From Isoetes taiwanensis (Eukaryota; Streptophyta; Lycopodiopsida; Isoetales; Isoetaceae), in assembly GCA_021234155.1 (NCBI GenBank), contig JAJEKV010000064.1, positions 7,196,001 through 7,260,000 on the forward strand: 64,000 nucleotides of DNA, read 5' to 3'. Below the pieces are notes generated by a model. That model made no database searches and was not told the origin of the DNA. It worked only from the letters and a program-made list of their open reading frames with translations. Position 1 is the first letter of the stretch; each line of letters opens with the position of its first letter. Made by a program: the position numbers and the translations under genes. Shown here piece after piece: positions 35,838 to 46,943 of the stretch.

Positions 35838-36408
35838 AAGCTGGAATATAGCTGTGTGGGACAGCCGTGGGCTGGGAACAAGGCGGCATAGAGACAGAAA
35901 AACTCAGAGGGCCAGAGAGAGGAGCATCTGTTGGCGAAGGACCATGGGAGCCGTCCTCATTTAACTTGAGATCAGTAAGATTGTAGACAGGGACTACATG
36001 TTGAAAGGATGGGGAGGACTGATATTCATGGACATGGGGAGGGCCGAAAGAGACATGAGGATAGCCCATCCCCGCTGGAGGAGAAGAAGGTTGTGAAGGT
36101 AAGGGAGTATGACCCGAGGGGATATGAATGTAAGTGCTTTCTGGAGTTTGGAAGTAATGAGGAGTGGGTTGTACTAGTGTATGGTGTGGCGACTGAGGTT
36201 GAGAGCAGTGCTTGCAAACAGGGGGAGATCCTGGGCGAGAATGGACATGGGGCGTAGGCGGTGCCGACTGAGCTCTTGATCGGACACGACCCCCCTCAAT
36301 ATCATAGTCAGTGTCGTACATGTCTCGAGCAGCTTCTCGACGTTGATGCTTCAATCGTGCCGTCATTTGGCAAAGGAGTTCCTCAGGAGTGAAAGCATGA
36401 ACAGACAT
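35788..36408 (-). pseudogene. Gypsy gag N-terminal region
   Basis: The 206-codon frame starts MSVHAFTPEELLCQMTARLK just after the LTR and leader. It is rich in Pro, Ser and His, and ends in a different frame from the gag core, so one frameshift separates them. The N-terminal helix followed by a disordered Pro/Ser-rich region is common in plant Gypsy Gag proteins. Confidence 0.7.
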
Positions 36409-36456
36409 ATTTAGAAGAGAGAAAAGAGAATGATCAGACCCGGCAGGGGCCGACAG

Positions 36457-37030
36457 TGTTTAGGGTCTGGGTTCAGGATCTCCTGCAAGACAACCCTCTA
36501 TGAGGACCCTTGGATCAAACAGGAGAATCCTGGCTGAATGTCACGTGGGATTTTGCAAGAGAACAGCAAGAAGAAAATAGAAAAGAAACAACACCAAGCA
36601 ATGAGAAGAAATCAGACTTTCTTGACATCACTGAGTGTACATGAGCTCTCAGAAATCGAGAGGAAAACAGGAGATAAGGACTAATGCTCATCTAAAAACA
36701 TGAGTTCTATCTCTACTAATATATATAGTACAACGGCCTTGGGCCCAAAATAGGTCTTTGGCAGATCTCGCTACCAACTCCTGGATCAGCCTGATTTTTT
36801 GGGAATCTGGCAGTGCCTTCTTTATGAGCATGGAATCACGCTGACTCTGGACTGTACTTCCACGGGAGCTGTCATTTATCTGTTTTTTGTCTTTTCTTAG
36901 ACCCAGCCATGGTCTTCTGCATGGGTTTCGGCGGGGCGTGGGTCTACTACCCGATGTTTGACCTAGTCCTGCCTTGTTTCTGCCCTGATCCATGGTCTTC
37001 ATGAATAGTCAGAAGATCAGAGATTAGTTA
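36457..37030 (-). repeat. LTR of the minus-strand Gypsy copy (5' LTR)
   Basis: On the minus strand this 574-bp block starts near TAACTAATCTC and ends CCCTAAACA. It aligns along its length with 38542-39111 in inverted orientation. Shared blocks include GTAGTAGACCCACGCCCC, GATTCTCCTGTTTGATCCAA and GGGTCCTCATAGAGGG. It precedes gag at 36408 with a short leader. The sequence after it (TGTCGGCCCCTGCCGGG) is in the PBS position, but I cannot match it to a tRNA with confidence. Confidence 0.78.
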
Positions 37031-37136
37031 CCCCTTCTTGCTGAGAAAGATAGCAGAATTTATGACATAGAACATCAGTTGAAGCAAGTTGTTCAGTCTG
37101 CTGAAGAAGCTCAGACTTAGCATGAGACATATATTT

Positions 37137-38541
37137 AGTTAACACTCACTATTCCACGTGATTTTTCAACACCCACAATCTATCTGGACTATGTTGTCTC
37201 ACACCATCATCTTGTCCTGCTTAAGTGGTATTCTGCTAATGGCAAAATTAATGAGCCCCTCAGCACAAATGATCTTCTTAACATTTGGCCTGATCTCTCC
37301 ATAGAAGACAAAGGTCTCTTTTGCGCCCTCTTGGTATATGGCCTTCTCACTTGTGATGATCAGAAATTCTTTATTTTTTGTCTGGTTCAACCCATGGCAT
37401 ATGTAATTCATGATTTCTATTTGGCAGACACTCTGGATAAGTTTAATGATGGGCAAAGCCAAGTTTTCCATGGCAACGAAAATGCTAAATGGCTTTTGAT
37501 GTCTGAGAACAAATACCTTCAAGATCATACATGGGCCACTGCTTTAAAGGACGAGTATATGTCTGAGCTTGCTCATCACCTTCCTCTTTGGATTGCAGAA
37601 ACCCTGCACCAGGTCAGGAAAAAATTGAATGAAGATATGGGGATTCAGTTTGTCCAGATCTATTTACAGTACCTTGGTGGATTCAACACTCTTCGTGCAT
37701 ACCTTGACAGTCAGACCATGCCCACGGAATGGCTTCCTCCTCCCGTGCACACTTTACTACCCTGTTCTGACTGGGAACAATGGTATCAGACTTTGGATAT
37801 TTCGTGATCAGGCACAGAAGCCCATGATGCGGCCTCCTTCTAAAAATCATCTGTATGCATCCCTGGAAGCGCCCCCATGCCGTCAATATCTCACATCTGA
37901 TTGGCGTTTCCCATTTTGGACCATGGCTCTGGCTGGTCATGCAGATTGGACTCCTGCTCACATCTCTACAGACCTCCGGTGGGATCCACGCTTTGTTCGC
38001 CGCTCTATCTGGCAAGAGGGCAAAACATTGGAGCACACTAGAAATTGGATTTATATTCCGAATGAACGAGGTTGGCAGACGCCCGCTCAAGCCGTCTGGA
38101 GTCTCACCCAGTTTTTGGAGCATGCTGCTACCTCTCCTGATCCCTCAGTTCATCATCAAGCTGGCTTCTGTGCAGCTTTGAAATGTCTCCTCCAGTGTTC
38201 CCTTCCAAGGAAGCGTCTCATCTATTATTGCAATCCGAATGCCAGTGCAAGTGCCTTTGGCCTTCAGACATGCCTTCTCATCGAGTGCCAATATGTTCCC
38301 GCGAAAGCCCACCGTGCCCTTGAAGACATGGTGCAGTCAGAGTTTCTCGTTGACGCGTCACCTTCAATTGGCCTCAACACTTCTGATGCGCTCAAAGACC
38401 GACAAGATCTCATCACGAAGTATCATTTGGAGCCACGCCCTCATAGTTGTCAAGATGATTTCCAAAAGGTTCTTGACTTCCCACCTCCTAAGACTGTTCC
38501 TGCTTTTCTCTCCACTGAGTATCATTTGGTGGGGGGGGGAG
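37137..38541 (+). pseudogene. Additional 3' ORF of the same Gypsy family (function unknown)
   Basis: An open sense-strand region precedes the polypurine tract and 3' LTR. The first frame (to TAG/TGA near 37807) reads NDLLNIWPDLSIEDKGLFCA, WATALKDEYMSELAHHLPLW and IAETLHQVRKKLNEDMGIQF. After one frameshift the second reads YLTSDWRFPFWTMALAGHAD, RRSIWQEGKTLEHTRNWIYI and RALEDMVQSEFLVDASPSIG up to 38540. Together about 460 codons. It lies where Athila/Tat-type elements carry an envelope-like or accessory ORF, but I see no signal peptide, transmembrane segment or known domain. I do not assign a function. Confidence 0.6.
38529..38541 (+). other. Polypurine tract
   Basis: GGTGGGGGGGGGAG, an all-purine run except for one T, directly before the 3' LTR start TGTTAGTCC. 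It fits the plus-strand priming site of an LTR retrotransposon. Confidence 0.75.
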
Positions 38542-39111
38542 TGTTAGTCCTGAGGTATAGGACTATTCCTGGAGACCATGGAACAGGGCAGAAATAAGGC
38601 ACCAGGTCAAGCATCAGGTAGTAGACCCACGCCCCCACCGAAACCTATGCAGAGCCACACCCCAGTCAAAGAAGAGATCCAGAATGGACAAATAACGGCC
38701 TCCGTGGCGTATAGTCCAAAGTCAGAGGGATTCCAGGCACACAATGAAGGGGCTGCCAGATTCCCCAAAAATTAGGCGTTGATCTGGGAGTTGGTAACAG
38801 AGACCTGCCACATACCTATTTTGGGCCTAAGATCGTTGTACTACACATGTGAATAGAGATAGATCTCAAGTTTTTAGATGAGATTTTGGCCTTGTCTCGA
38901 TTGTTTTCGTCTCGCTTGACGAGAGTTCATGTACTCAAGTTGATATCAAGAAAGTCTTATTTTCGCTTACTGTTTTGTCTTGTATCCTTTTCTTTCTCTC
39001 TTCTCTCCTTTGCAAAATCCCGTGTGACGCTCAGCAAGGATTCTCCTGTTTGATCCAAGGGTCCTCATAGAGGGCTGACTTGCAGGAGACCCCAAACCTA
39101 GACCCTAAACA
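38542..39111 (+). repeat. LTR of the plus-strand Gypsy copy (3' LTR)
   Basis: A 570-bp block that starts TGTTAGTCCTGAGG and ends CCCTAAACA, giving the usual TG...CA ends. It is homologous to the inverted LTR at 36457-37030, with roughly one difference in five bases by eye, so the two are copies of one family that diverged some time ago. Confidence 0.8.
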
Positions 39112-41010
39112 GTCTTAAGTATCCATCTTCTGGCGTCGACTCTCCCCCTATGCGAGACACGATGCAAGATCCTTGTCTAATATAAACTAGGTAGGGATGT
39201 GTAACACCTCCCCCCCTCCAACGGTCTGAATAGCTTGTTAATGGGCAGGAACATGGCACTATTCCCCAATGTCAAACAAGGTCAGGACTTCGTGTAGCTA
39301 TCCTCACCAGAGGGGAGAAGCCAGACCCCAAGAGATGGACGCCAAAAAAGTTCCCATGGGTGCTCTTCTAGGAGGTCATACGCTTAGGCCTTGACTTTCC
39401 CGAGCTGAGTTCCCCTACTTGACCATTGAATCCTCCAGTTACGAACCATGATACGAGCAGGTCCAAAAAAAATTCAAGATCGGTCCAGGAGTACTTATCA
39501 AACCACAAAGTGTCCTGCATGCTAGCATGTAGAAATGCAATTGTTCTATTGTTGGGGTCGTACGGGCAGCCGTATCGTCCAAAATACCTAAATTACCATA
39601 AGGACCAAGTTACATGGTCAGTTTTCCCAAAGTAAGGAACGTGAGCCCTCAAGCAGTATTCTGCATGCACCACCCAGGCCAATTAACTAAGATTGTATTG
39701 GACTTGAGATCTTTTGATGCTTCTTGGCTGAGGGGCAGTCTTCTAGCCATGAAACGTTCCTCAGAAATTGTCAAAATTTTGAGTCTTTTGGCAGAGCCAA
39801 TTTGCAGTCTCAAAGTGGAGGCCATGCATCGCCAGAGCTTTTATGAGAGGACTTCTATGGCAACCACCTAACAAGAGGTTGCCTGGAAGGGGGATGGTAT
39901 TTTGGCACCTTTTCCTGCATCGAGTTTGACTAGGATTTGGCACCATGCCATCATGTAGAGGTAGGGTCTCGATGCCAAAAGACAGATCTTTAAATCCCCT
40001 CTAGAAGTAGCTTTCCCTAAAACTCTTTATGGGCAACGAATGTGTGACTTTTCCACCTTAGAACTGCAAATTGACTCTGCCAACAGACTCAAATATCGAC
40101 ATTATCCTAGAGCTCGGAGGTCGGATATATGTTGTGACACTGTTGCATGTGTCAATTTCGGTCAGGATTTTGGTACTGTAGGGGGAGGGTTTTGGTGCCA
40201 AAAGATGGATCCTTAAAGACCCTCTACGATTAGCTTTCCTCAAAACTCTTCTATGGCAGCCTTGGTGACAAATGTGCGGCTTACCAACTGTGAATTGGCT
40301 TTGTCAATAGACTTAGAACATTGGGATTACCCTGGGGACCAGTTTCGTAGGCAGAAGGCCACCTCTTGGCCAAGAAGTTTCATACACGGTACGTTGTACT
40401 ATGTTATTAATGCTATCCTTCAACAAAAGTATCCTATGGGAATTAAGGATTCAACAATTGAAGTCCCTGTGTAGGGGGCTTTCATCATAGCCCCTTTCAA
40501 CAAAGAGGAGCCTAAAAGACTAGCCTACGCCGTGAAAGGCTATATGTACATGTCATGATATTGTGGTGATGTATATATGTGGTACAACATGTTGCATGTC
40601 ACGGATGAGTATATGGCTGTTGAAGATGCTCCTGACAAACCTTCAACCTCAGTGGTTTAAAACCTCCAGGTTGCTTAAAATAACCAATCTATGCAAGCAA
40701 CTTGCGAAAGTAATGCAAAGAACTCAGGTTTCAAGTAAGTTCTCAAAAACTAAGAAAAGGCAGTCTTAGCAAAACGTATCCCGTGCACAAACGATCTCGA
40801 AGTTTGATGCTATTTCAATTCAAGCAGGTGCTTTAATATGCAAGGAATCTATGACCAAAAGTCTAGCCCCCAAAAATATGTAGAATCCTTTCAAAGTTGA
40901 CAATCTGACCAAGTCAAAATAAAGTCAATGTTCCTGGCAGAATTCACATTTTTGCAGAATAACAAATGAGATATTTTTTCAATCTGACACCTGGAGCTAT
41001 TTCCGGCACA
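39112..41010. repeat. Decayed region with an imperfect local duplication
   Basis: No gene recognised. A block at about 39965-40110 (containing CTAAAACTCTTTATGGGCAACGAA) reappears at about 40195-40345 in altered form (CTCAAAACTCTTCTATGGCAG), both preceded by a GATGCCAAAAGA- or GGTGCCAAAAGA-type sequence. A weaker third match lies near 39770-39840. The short open frames do not show conserved domains. Confidence 0.4.
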
Positions 41011-41014
41011 CCTG

Positions 41015-42870
41015 TCAAGGCTCCCAACAAAGGACAAAAAAAGAGAGGTCGAATCGAGCATCTAGCGCGAGAGATAATTTGCTTTTTCTAAATTTATTGG
41101 TTCTAGATGTAGTAATATAAAAATATATCGGCATAATAAAATTTAGCTAAGGTGGAGTCCAATGTGGATAGGCTAGAATTCAAGAAATTGAAAATTAGCT
41201 GAGGTGGAGTCCAATGTGGATAGGCCAGAATTCAAGAAACTGTTGTACCTCAGAAAAAGCCAAGCCTGTTGAAAAGTCTTAAATACCTTTGGCAAGTCGT
41301 TGAAATTTTTTTGTGGAAACATTAGACGCCACAATGGGATGACATCACGTAGGTGTTGATGGGATATGTCATCTACTAGTCACTAGAAAGTTGCCATCAC
41401 CAATTAGATGCGACATCAGTACAAGGTTGTGTTTTCAGACATCTGCACAATGTACATATAGTAGACACACACATATGTCATAGATCACAGTGTCTTTTAG
41501 TTGCCAATATATAATTGGTGGCCATGCTTAGTCGGTGCAGTTGACACTAACTAAATTTGCCTTAGACCAATTGCAGAGATCTACCATCTAGCAAAATGCA
41601 TCAGCATTTGGGTCCGCTACGTCTGGGAAAAAAGTACACTCGAGAGAAAAAATTCGGGCTTCTGTATCTGATTGGAAGTGTCCGATGTACTTTTCAACTA
41701 GATATGCTTTGAAATCCCTACAAAAAAAAGTGCAAGTTCTAGATAAATACAATGCAAATGAAAGAGGTGGAGTAACAATTAACGAGCTAAAGTTGGGTCT
41801 TCATGGCTATAACCAATTGTGAAATACTGGAGTTTACTGTTGCTTGATCTTCAAGGCTCCCAACAAAGGACGAAAAAGAGAGGTCGAGTCGAGCATATAG
41901 CGCAAGAGATAATTTGCTTAAATTTTCTAAATTTCTTCGTTGTAGATGTAGAAATATAAAAATTGATTGGCACAAACCAAACTTAGCTAAGGTGGAGTCC
42001 AATGTGGATAGGCTAGAATTCAAGAAATTGAAAATTAGCAAAGGTGGAGTCCAACCTGGATCGGCTAGAATTCAAGAAACTATTGTACCTTAGAAAAAGG
42101 CAAGCCTGCAGAAAAGTCTTAAATACTTTTTGCAAGCATTCTTGGTTGTTACAAAGTCAAAATAGGAAAAAACCTTGAAATTTTCTAGTGGAAACGTTAG
42201 ACATCGTAGTGGGATGACATCACATAGTTGTTGATGGGATATGTCATCTGCTAGTTAATAAACGACTAGAAAGCTACCATCACAAATTAGATGCGACATC
42301 CGTGCAAGGTTGTGGTTGCAGACATATGTGCAATGAACATAGTAGACATCACACATAAGTCATAGATCACAGTGTCTTTTAGTTGCCAATATACATGGCC
42401 ATATAATTGGTGGCCATGCTTAGCCGGTGCAGCTGCCACTAGATTATTTGTATCTATGAATTCATAGCACTCTTGCAATAAACTTAATAGAAAGGAGATA
42501 TTATCTGGATGACATCTGGACGACAAAGAAACTAACAATTCATAATGTCAAAGTGGGGGGAAAGCCCCTTCGTATTTCTTTTTTTCTTTTTCTTTTTAGT
42601 AGATACTACAATGTGACATGACACCAAATGGTTGTTGATGTGAGATATGTTAAGCAAGGACTAGAAAGCTGCCATTACAAATTGGATACGACAATCCATG
42701 CAATGTTGTTCTTGCAACATCTTTGCAGTGTACGTATTAGATGTCATACAAATGTCATAGATTCTTGTAAGACTCTCTCATAATAGTGTTTTCTAGCTAC
42801 CTCTACACATGACACTATTTTTAGTGGTCATGGTTTGCCATGCAACTGCCAATCTAGTTCATTTGAATTC
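41015..42870 (+). repeat. Tandem segmental repeat, two clear copies and one diverged copy
   Basis: Copy 1 (about 41015-41550) and copy 2 (about 41851-42440) start with TCAAGGCTCCCAACAAAGGA and share long blocks, including GGTGGAGTCCAATGTGGATA, GGGATATGTCATCTGCTAGT-like sequence and CACAGTGTCTTTTAGTTGCC. The period is 836 bp. A third, more diverged copy of the distal part lies at about 42600-42900. Within a copy, the GGTGGAGTCCAA block is itself doubled. No coding function is seen. Confidence 0.65.
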
Positions 42871-42899
42871 ATGAGGTCATAGCACCCTTGCAATAAAGT

Positions 42900-44060
42900 T
42901 ATTAAAAGGACTATCCTTGTGGTGAGAAATAAACTAACAATCTCTAAGGGTTGAGCAAGTTCATCCCATCACCTAATGAGAGGAAGCCATATCTCTTCAA
43001 TTGGCATGCCGACAGAGTTTCACAATTTTGAACTTGGTTGTAGACCAAATTGTGATGTAAATTGTTTTATCAGAATGGAGAGCATGGCTATCATGATGTA
43101 GAGAAAGTTTATTTACTATAAATCTAATTTTATCCTATATTATTAAGAACCATTTATTGACGGGGAAATAAGAGACTTGATTGAACGATAGGGGAGGGCT
43201 AGATTTAAAATTGCTAGTTAGAGGATGAAAGTTGAAAAAACATTCATGAAAACGAAAATTCATCAAAAGATTATTGGAGAGCGGAGTACAAAATACCTAG
43301 TTCCATGATGTAGCAGTGATATGATCATATGTTCTTGTATCTAGTAGTTTCATGCGGGACATTATAGGAAGAATTCACTTTGAATGGTGGTTAGGTAGTG
43401 AAACATGCATTTCATTAAAAATGTTCGAAGCACCTAGAACGGGGGATATACCATGCTTAACCTTAGCTTTGGTAATAATTTTCAACTATTGGATTGACGA
43501 CCTTAAAATCATCTAAGCACATTAAAGTAAACAACATTGGGTGTTGTCCTTTCTCAATCTGTATCAATCAAAGACCATATGCAATAGTTTATGATAAAAT
43601 AAGCTTTCTTCGAAGCTGTGATCCCAGACATGGAAGGCACTGCACCTGGACGCAGGCCAGCGGAATGAAGGCTCTGTTATTGGCAGAACGGTAAATACAA
43701 AGCCAAATATTGAGGCAGCATGTCGTAATGCTTTATAAGTGCGACAGAGTGAGGAAAATCCTGGCATCAGATCTGAAACAAAAACCAAAAGGCATTTGAA
43801 AGCGGCATTAAAAAAAGGTTAGAATTCAAAAAACAACTGACCGGAGGTGCGGTGGAGGACCAAATGCGGGAGGGGGTGGCAGATGCAGATGTCATGTCAT
43901 GTACATCCGCGTCATAACCTCCTTGTAAGACCCATACAATACGGGTCTTGCCTTCTCCGGCATGCTCCAGTTTTAAGCATTTGGCGATGGCAGCAGGAGC
44001 ACCTGTGCTGTTTTCTGTGGGTTTTTTTTTTTGGAACAAGCCGAGGAAGGAAAGACCAGT
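42900..44060. other. No recognisable gene
   Basis: AT-rich sequence with short open frames only. Minus-strand frames at 43564-44039 are open but without a family signature. They might be downstream exons or 3' UTR of the candidate minus-strand gene that starts near 44418. Confidence 0.4.
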
Positions 44061-44070
44061 ACTTAAGGTC

Positions 44071-44418
44071 TTACAAGGTGATCATGAAGCCGATGTACAC
44101 ACAATGGAGAGGCAAGGCGAGTTGAATTCGGATCTGAAAGAACCAGCGGGATGCCATTGCCAATGTCGATAAGGACCACGGAACAAACCGATTACCTGCA
44201 AAAACCGAACTGCAAAAGAAACTGTGAATAAAAAAAAAACGCGTCATGAGCAGAGAAAAACACCAAAGCAAAAGGGTGGAGAAAAACAAAGGGAAGGATG
44301 CAGAAGGTACCTTGGGGCGGGATAAGAGAGGAGAGAAGGAGCCGGAGCTTGTGAAGGAAGAACCGGGAGAGTGTATTTGTTTGGAAAGCAAGGAAGGCGG
44401 CGAGAATGACGACGGCAT
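44071..44418 (-). CDS. Candidate first exon with a transit-peptide-like N-terminus
   Basis: The frame starts MPSSFSPPSLLSKQIHSPGS and continues as a Ser-rich, acid-poor segment up to PLLSRPK, followed by AAG|GTACCT, a possible donor near 44310. This composition suits a plastid or mitochondrial targeting peptide. Further minus-strand sequence reads ASRWFFQIRIQLALPLHCVY before a stop at 44071; whether this is exon or intron is unclear. The start lies in a GC-rich stretch (CCGCCGGGCCCGGGCCC near 44600), unusual for this window. I do not recognise the protein and cannot build the rest of the gene. Confidence 0.3.
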   Translation of the reverse strand: MPSSFSPPSLLSKQIHSPGSSFTSSGSFSPLLSRPKVPSASFPLFFSTLLLWCFSLLMTRFFFIHSFFCSSVFAGNRFVPWSLSTLAMASRWFFQIRIQLALPLHCVYIGFMITL

Positions 44419-44659
44419 GTAGGCCGATGCGCGGACAGCTTAATTACAAAACACAACGCAATTTGGTGCCCCCCCTTCCTTCATTTATGGACCCCTGTTT
44501 CTGCCCAACGGAAACGGCCCCTCATCCGTTGACGTTAAAATTTTATCTATCTATCTACCTCTCTATCTTTATTATTCGGCAACCCCGTTTATCTCCTCCC
44601 CGCCGGGCCCGGGCCCACCCCCACCTCCACCATTTTTTTTATATTGCAATGATTTAATA

Positions 44660-45770
44660 ATGATCTCCGGTTTTGGGGTTTTGCACAGCATTTACTTATG
44701 CATATAATTCTCGGGGGCCGTGTTTCTGCTTCGCGTTTTGTCCGATTGTGAGTGGCCAGTTGTATTTGATTTTTAGCCTTGTATTCCCAATTTGATTTGA
44801 AGACTTTTTTAGCCCTGCATTTTGGGTACCGCAAACTTGCCCCTGTGAACCCAGACATCTTTCAACTTGCATCTGCCAGCATTAGCGGAGAATTTTAAGC
44901 CTGCCGGGAACTCGTTTTCCGGTTCCTATGCCTGACGGTCAAGTGCTCGCTTTCTTCGCCGGTCAATTTTGCCACCTTTCCACGTACATGCTTTAGGTAA
45001 CCTTGACAGCTCCACCTGCGCAAAAAATAGCGTTGTCTACTTATTTGGAAAATCTTTAGCCTGCATGCCATGCCCACATTCAATTTATTCCAATTTATTA
45101 CTCCCAAACCTTCCCTCTTCGCATGTTTCTGCCCTTGCTTTTTCTTTGCCACAATTTTTTGTGTACCCAACGGTTTTTCCCTTCCCTTTTTTGCCATATT
45201 TGGGTCCTTTCCCATTTCCCAAAAGACACCAACCGCATAGGGAAAAATGGAACAAAGGAATCATGTACATTCTTACTTTTGATTTCACATGGGGTTTATT
45301 ATCGTTACTTGTGTCCTTATTATCACCATTTTTTTCCTTCCACTATATAATATATCATTTTCCATGTTCAACTAATGGGACCCAGCACTCCCTATTTCTT
45401 TATTGCTGCAGTGATCATTACAACCCATTGGACTATGCATCGGGCAACAATAAGAGACAACAAACAAAAACAAAAAGGAAAAGAGAAGACACGAGAGCTC
45501 ACCCAACCTAAGGATCGGATTCAACAGAGTTGGTAACTGGCATTATGCATGCTTCTTCCTCCTAGTCCTTGTCAATCACTTTATGGAATATCCTTGACAT
45601 GATAAGACATTCTTTCAATCCGGCTATTGTGCTCTCACAATTTACAAGTTGGGATGCAACTTGAATGACCAAGAACAATGGATAGAAGCATTAGATACCT
45701 TCTCATTTCAAACTTACATGAAGAGCCCATGATGATATAGGTCTAGCACTGCTAGTCTCGTCATCCCGTC
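44660..45770. other. No recognisable gene
   Basis: Open frames on both strands at 44895-45511 overlap each other and have no family signature. The + strand is pyrimidine-rich here, which explains their length. No RNA gene or element ends were seen. Confidence 0.4.
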
Positions 45771-45774
45771 AGCC

Positions 45775-46828
45775 AAGGCTTCCCTCATTCACTTACCAGG
45801 GACAGGATGTAGAGGTGGCTCCGACCTACAAGTACTTGGGGATCGAGTTCTCTACTACCACCCATTGGGATGCTGCCATCAGGTTGCGGCTCACGGCAGG
45901 TTGGAAAGCACTCTACGCCATGCAGAACAACAGCCACAAGGCAGAGTTGTATGCCCCAGGCCACCAGTCACACTTATTTCGGGCATTGGTCGAGCCGGTC
46001 CTTTTATATGGGGCAGAAGAAGTATGGGGTCCGGTGATATCTCTTAACACCTGGAATGACCTCGAGCAGGTGCAGAAAGCCTTCTTGGCACGAGCCCTTG
46101 TGGTAAAGTCCACAGTTGCATACCAGATCCTACTCCAGGAGACAGGTTTTCTGCCCCTTCAACGGGTTGCATTGGAACGCCATATCATTTACTTTCAGAA
46201 GGTGGTCACTATGGGTGATACACGTTTGCCCAACCTTGCTTTGGCCATGGCGATGGGTCCCCAACGCCTGAAAGCCTGCTGGAAGGACAAGCAACCTCAG
46301 TGATTCTCACGATGGGGTGTACAGGCAAACAGATGTGTACATGTAAAAATAAAGAAAGATCACAAGGCACTTAAGTTGAACCTAGATGCTACTTTCCTTC
46401 GCAAGCTCTGGGATGCAGATGCTCTGATGCACGTTAAGCTGGCACACTATCAGCAGCAAGTCAATCCCAGGCTCACGAGAAGCCCACACCAGTACTTATA
46501 CACCCAGTTGCCCATAAAGAAGCGCAGACTTATAGCTTCCATTCGCACGGGTGCACATCGCCTTCGTATTGAGACAGGACGTTGGGCTCGGGAAGCACGA
46601 GAGCAAAGGCTTTGCCAGTGTTGCCACCAGGGCGCCATTGAGGATGAATGTCATGCCCTCTAGATCTGCCCAGCGTTTGCCCATATCAGAGAGCGGTATG
46701 TTCGATTACTAGTGCCTGGCCAACCGTTGCATGAGTTGTTGAATACGGCGTCAGTGGGTTTGTTGGGGTCATACCTCCAGGAGGTTATGGATGCACGGAC
46801 TCAGTTGTGTCTTCTGGGACGGCATTGA
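45775..46828 (+). pseudogene. LINE (jockey-like) reverse-transcriptase C-terminal part
   Basis: A single + frame reads YKYLGIEFSTTTHWDAAIRL, then LFRALVEPVLLYGAEEVWGP, VQKAFLARALVVKSTVAYQI and LLQETGFLPLQRVALERHII. Later comes KKRRLIASIRTGAHRLRIET, then GRWAREAREQRLCQCCHQGA and IEDECHAL, with a Cys-Cys-His pattern at the end. This is the post-RT 'connection' and zinc-finger-like end of non-LTR retrotransposons. Two stops interrupt the frame: TGA at 46301-46303, where Trp is likely, and TAG at 46661-46663. The frame ends at TGA (46826-46828). The polymerase core and any endonuclease are missing. Confidence 0.75.
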
Positions 46829-46943
46829 ACTGTCCTACGTCTTCGTCTACCTTCTGGGACGGCATTGAACTGTGCCTTCGTCTTCATCTACCTGCATTAT
46901 ATTGTATCGCAACAATTAGTTCATTGTAGTCACAAATAATTAT

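Noticed and set aside
36430-36456. Primer-binding site of the minus-strand Gypsy copy
   Set aside because: The sequence is in the right place but its T-loop and acceptor do not fit a tRNA 3' end that I can name, so I did not call it.
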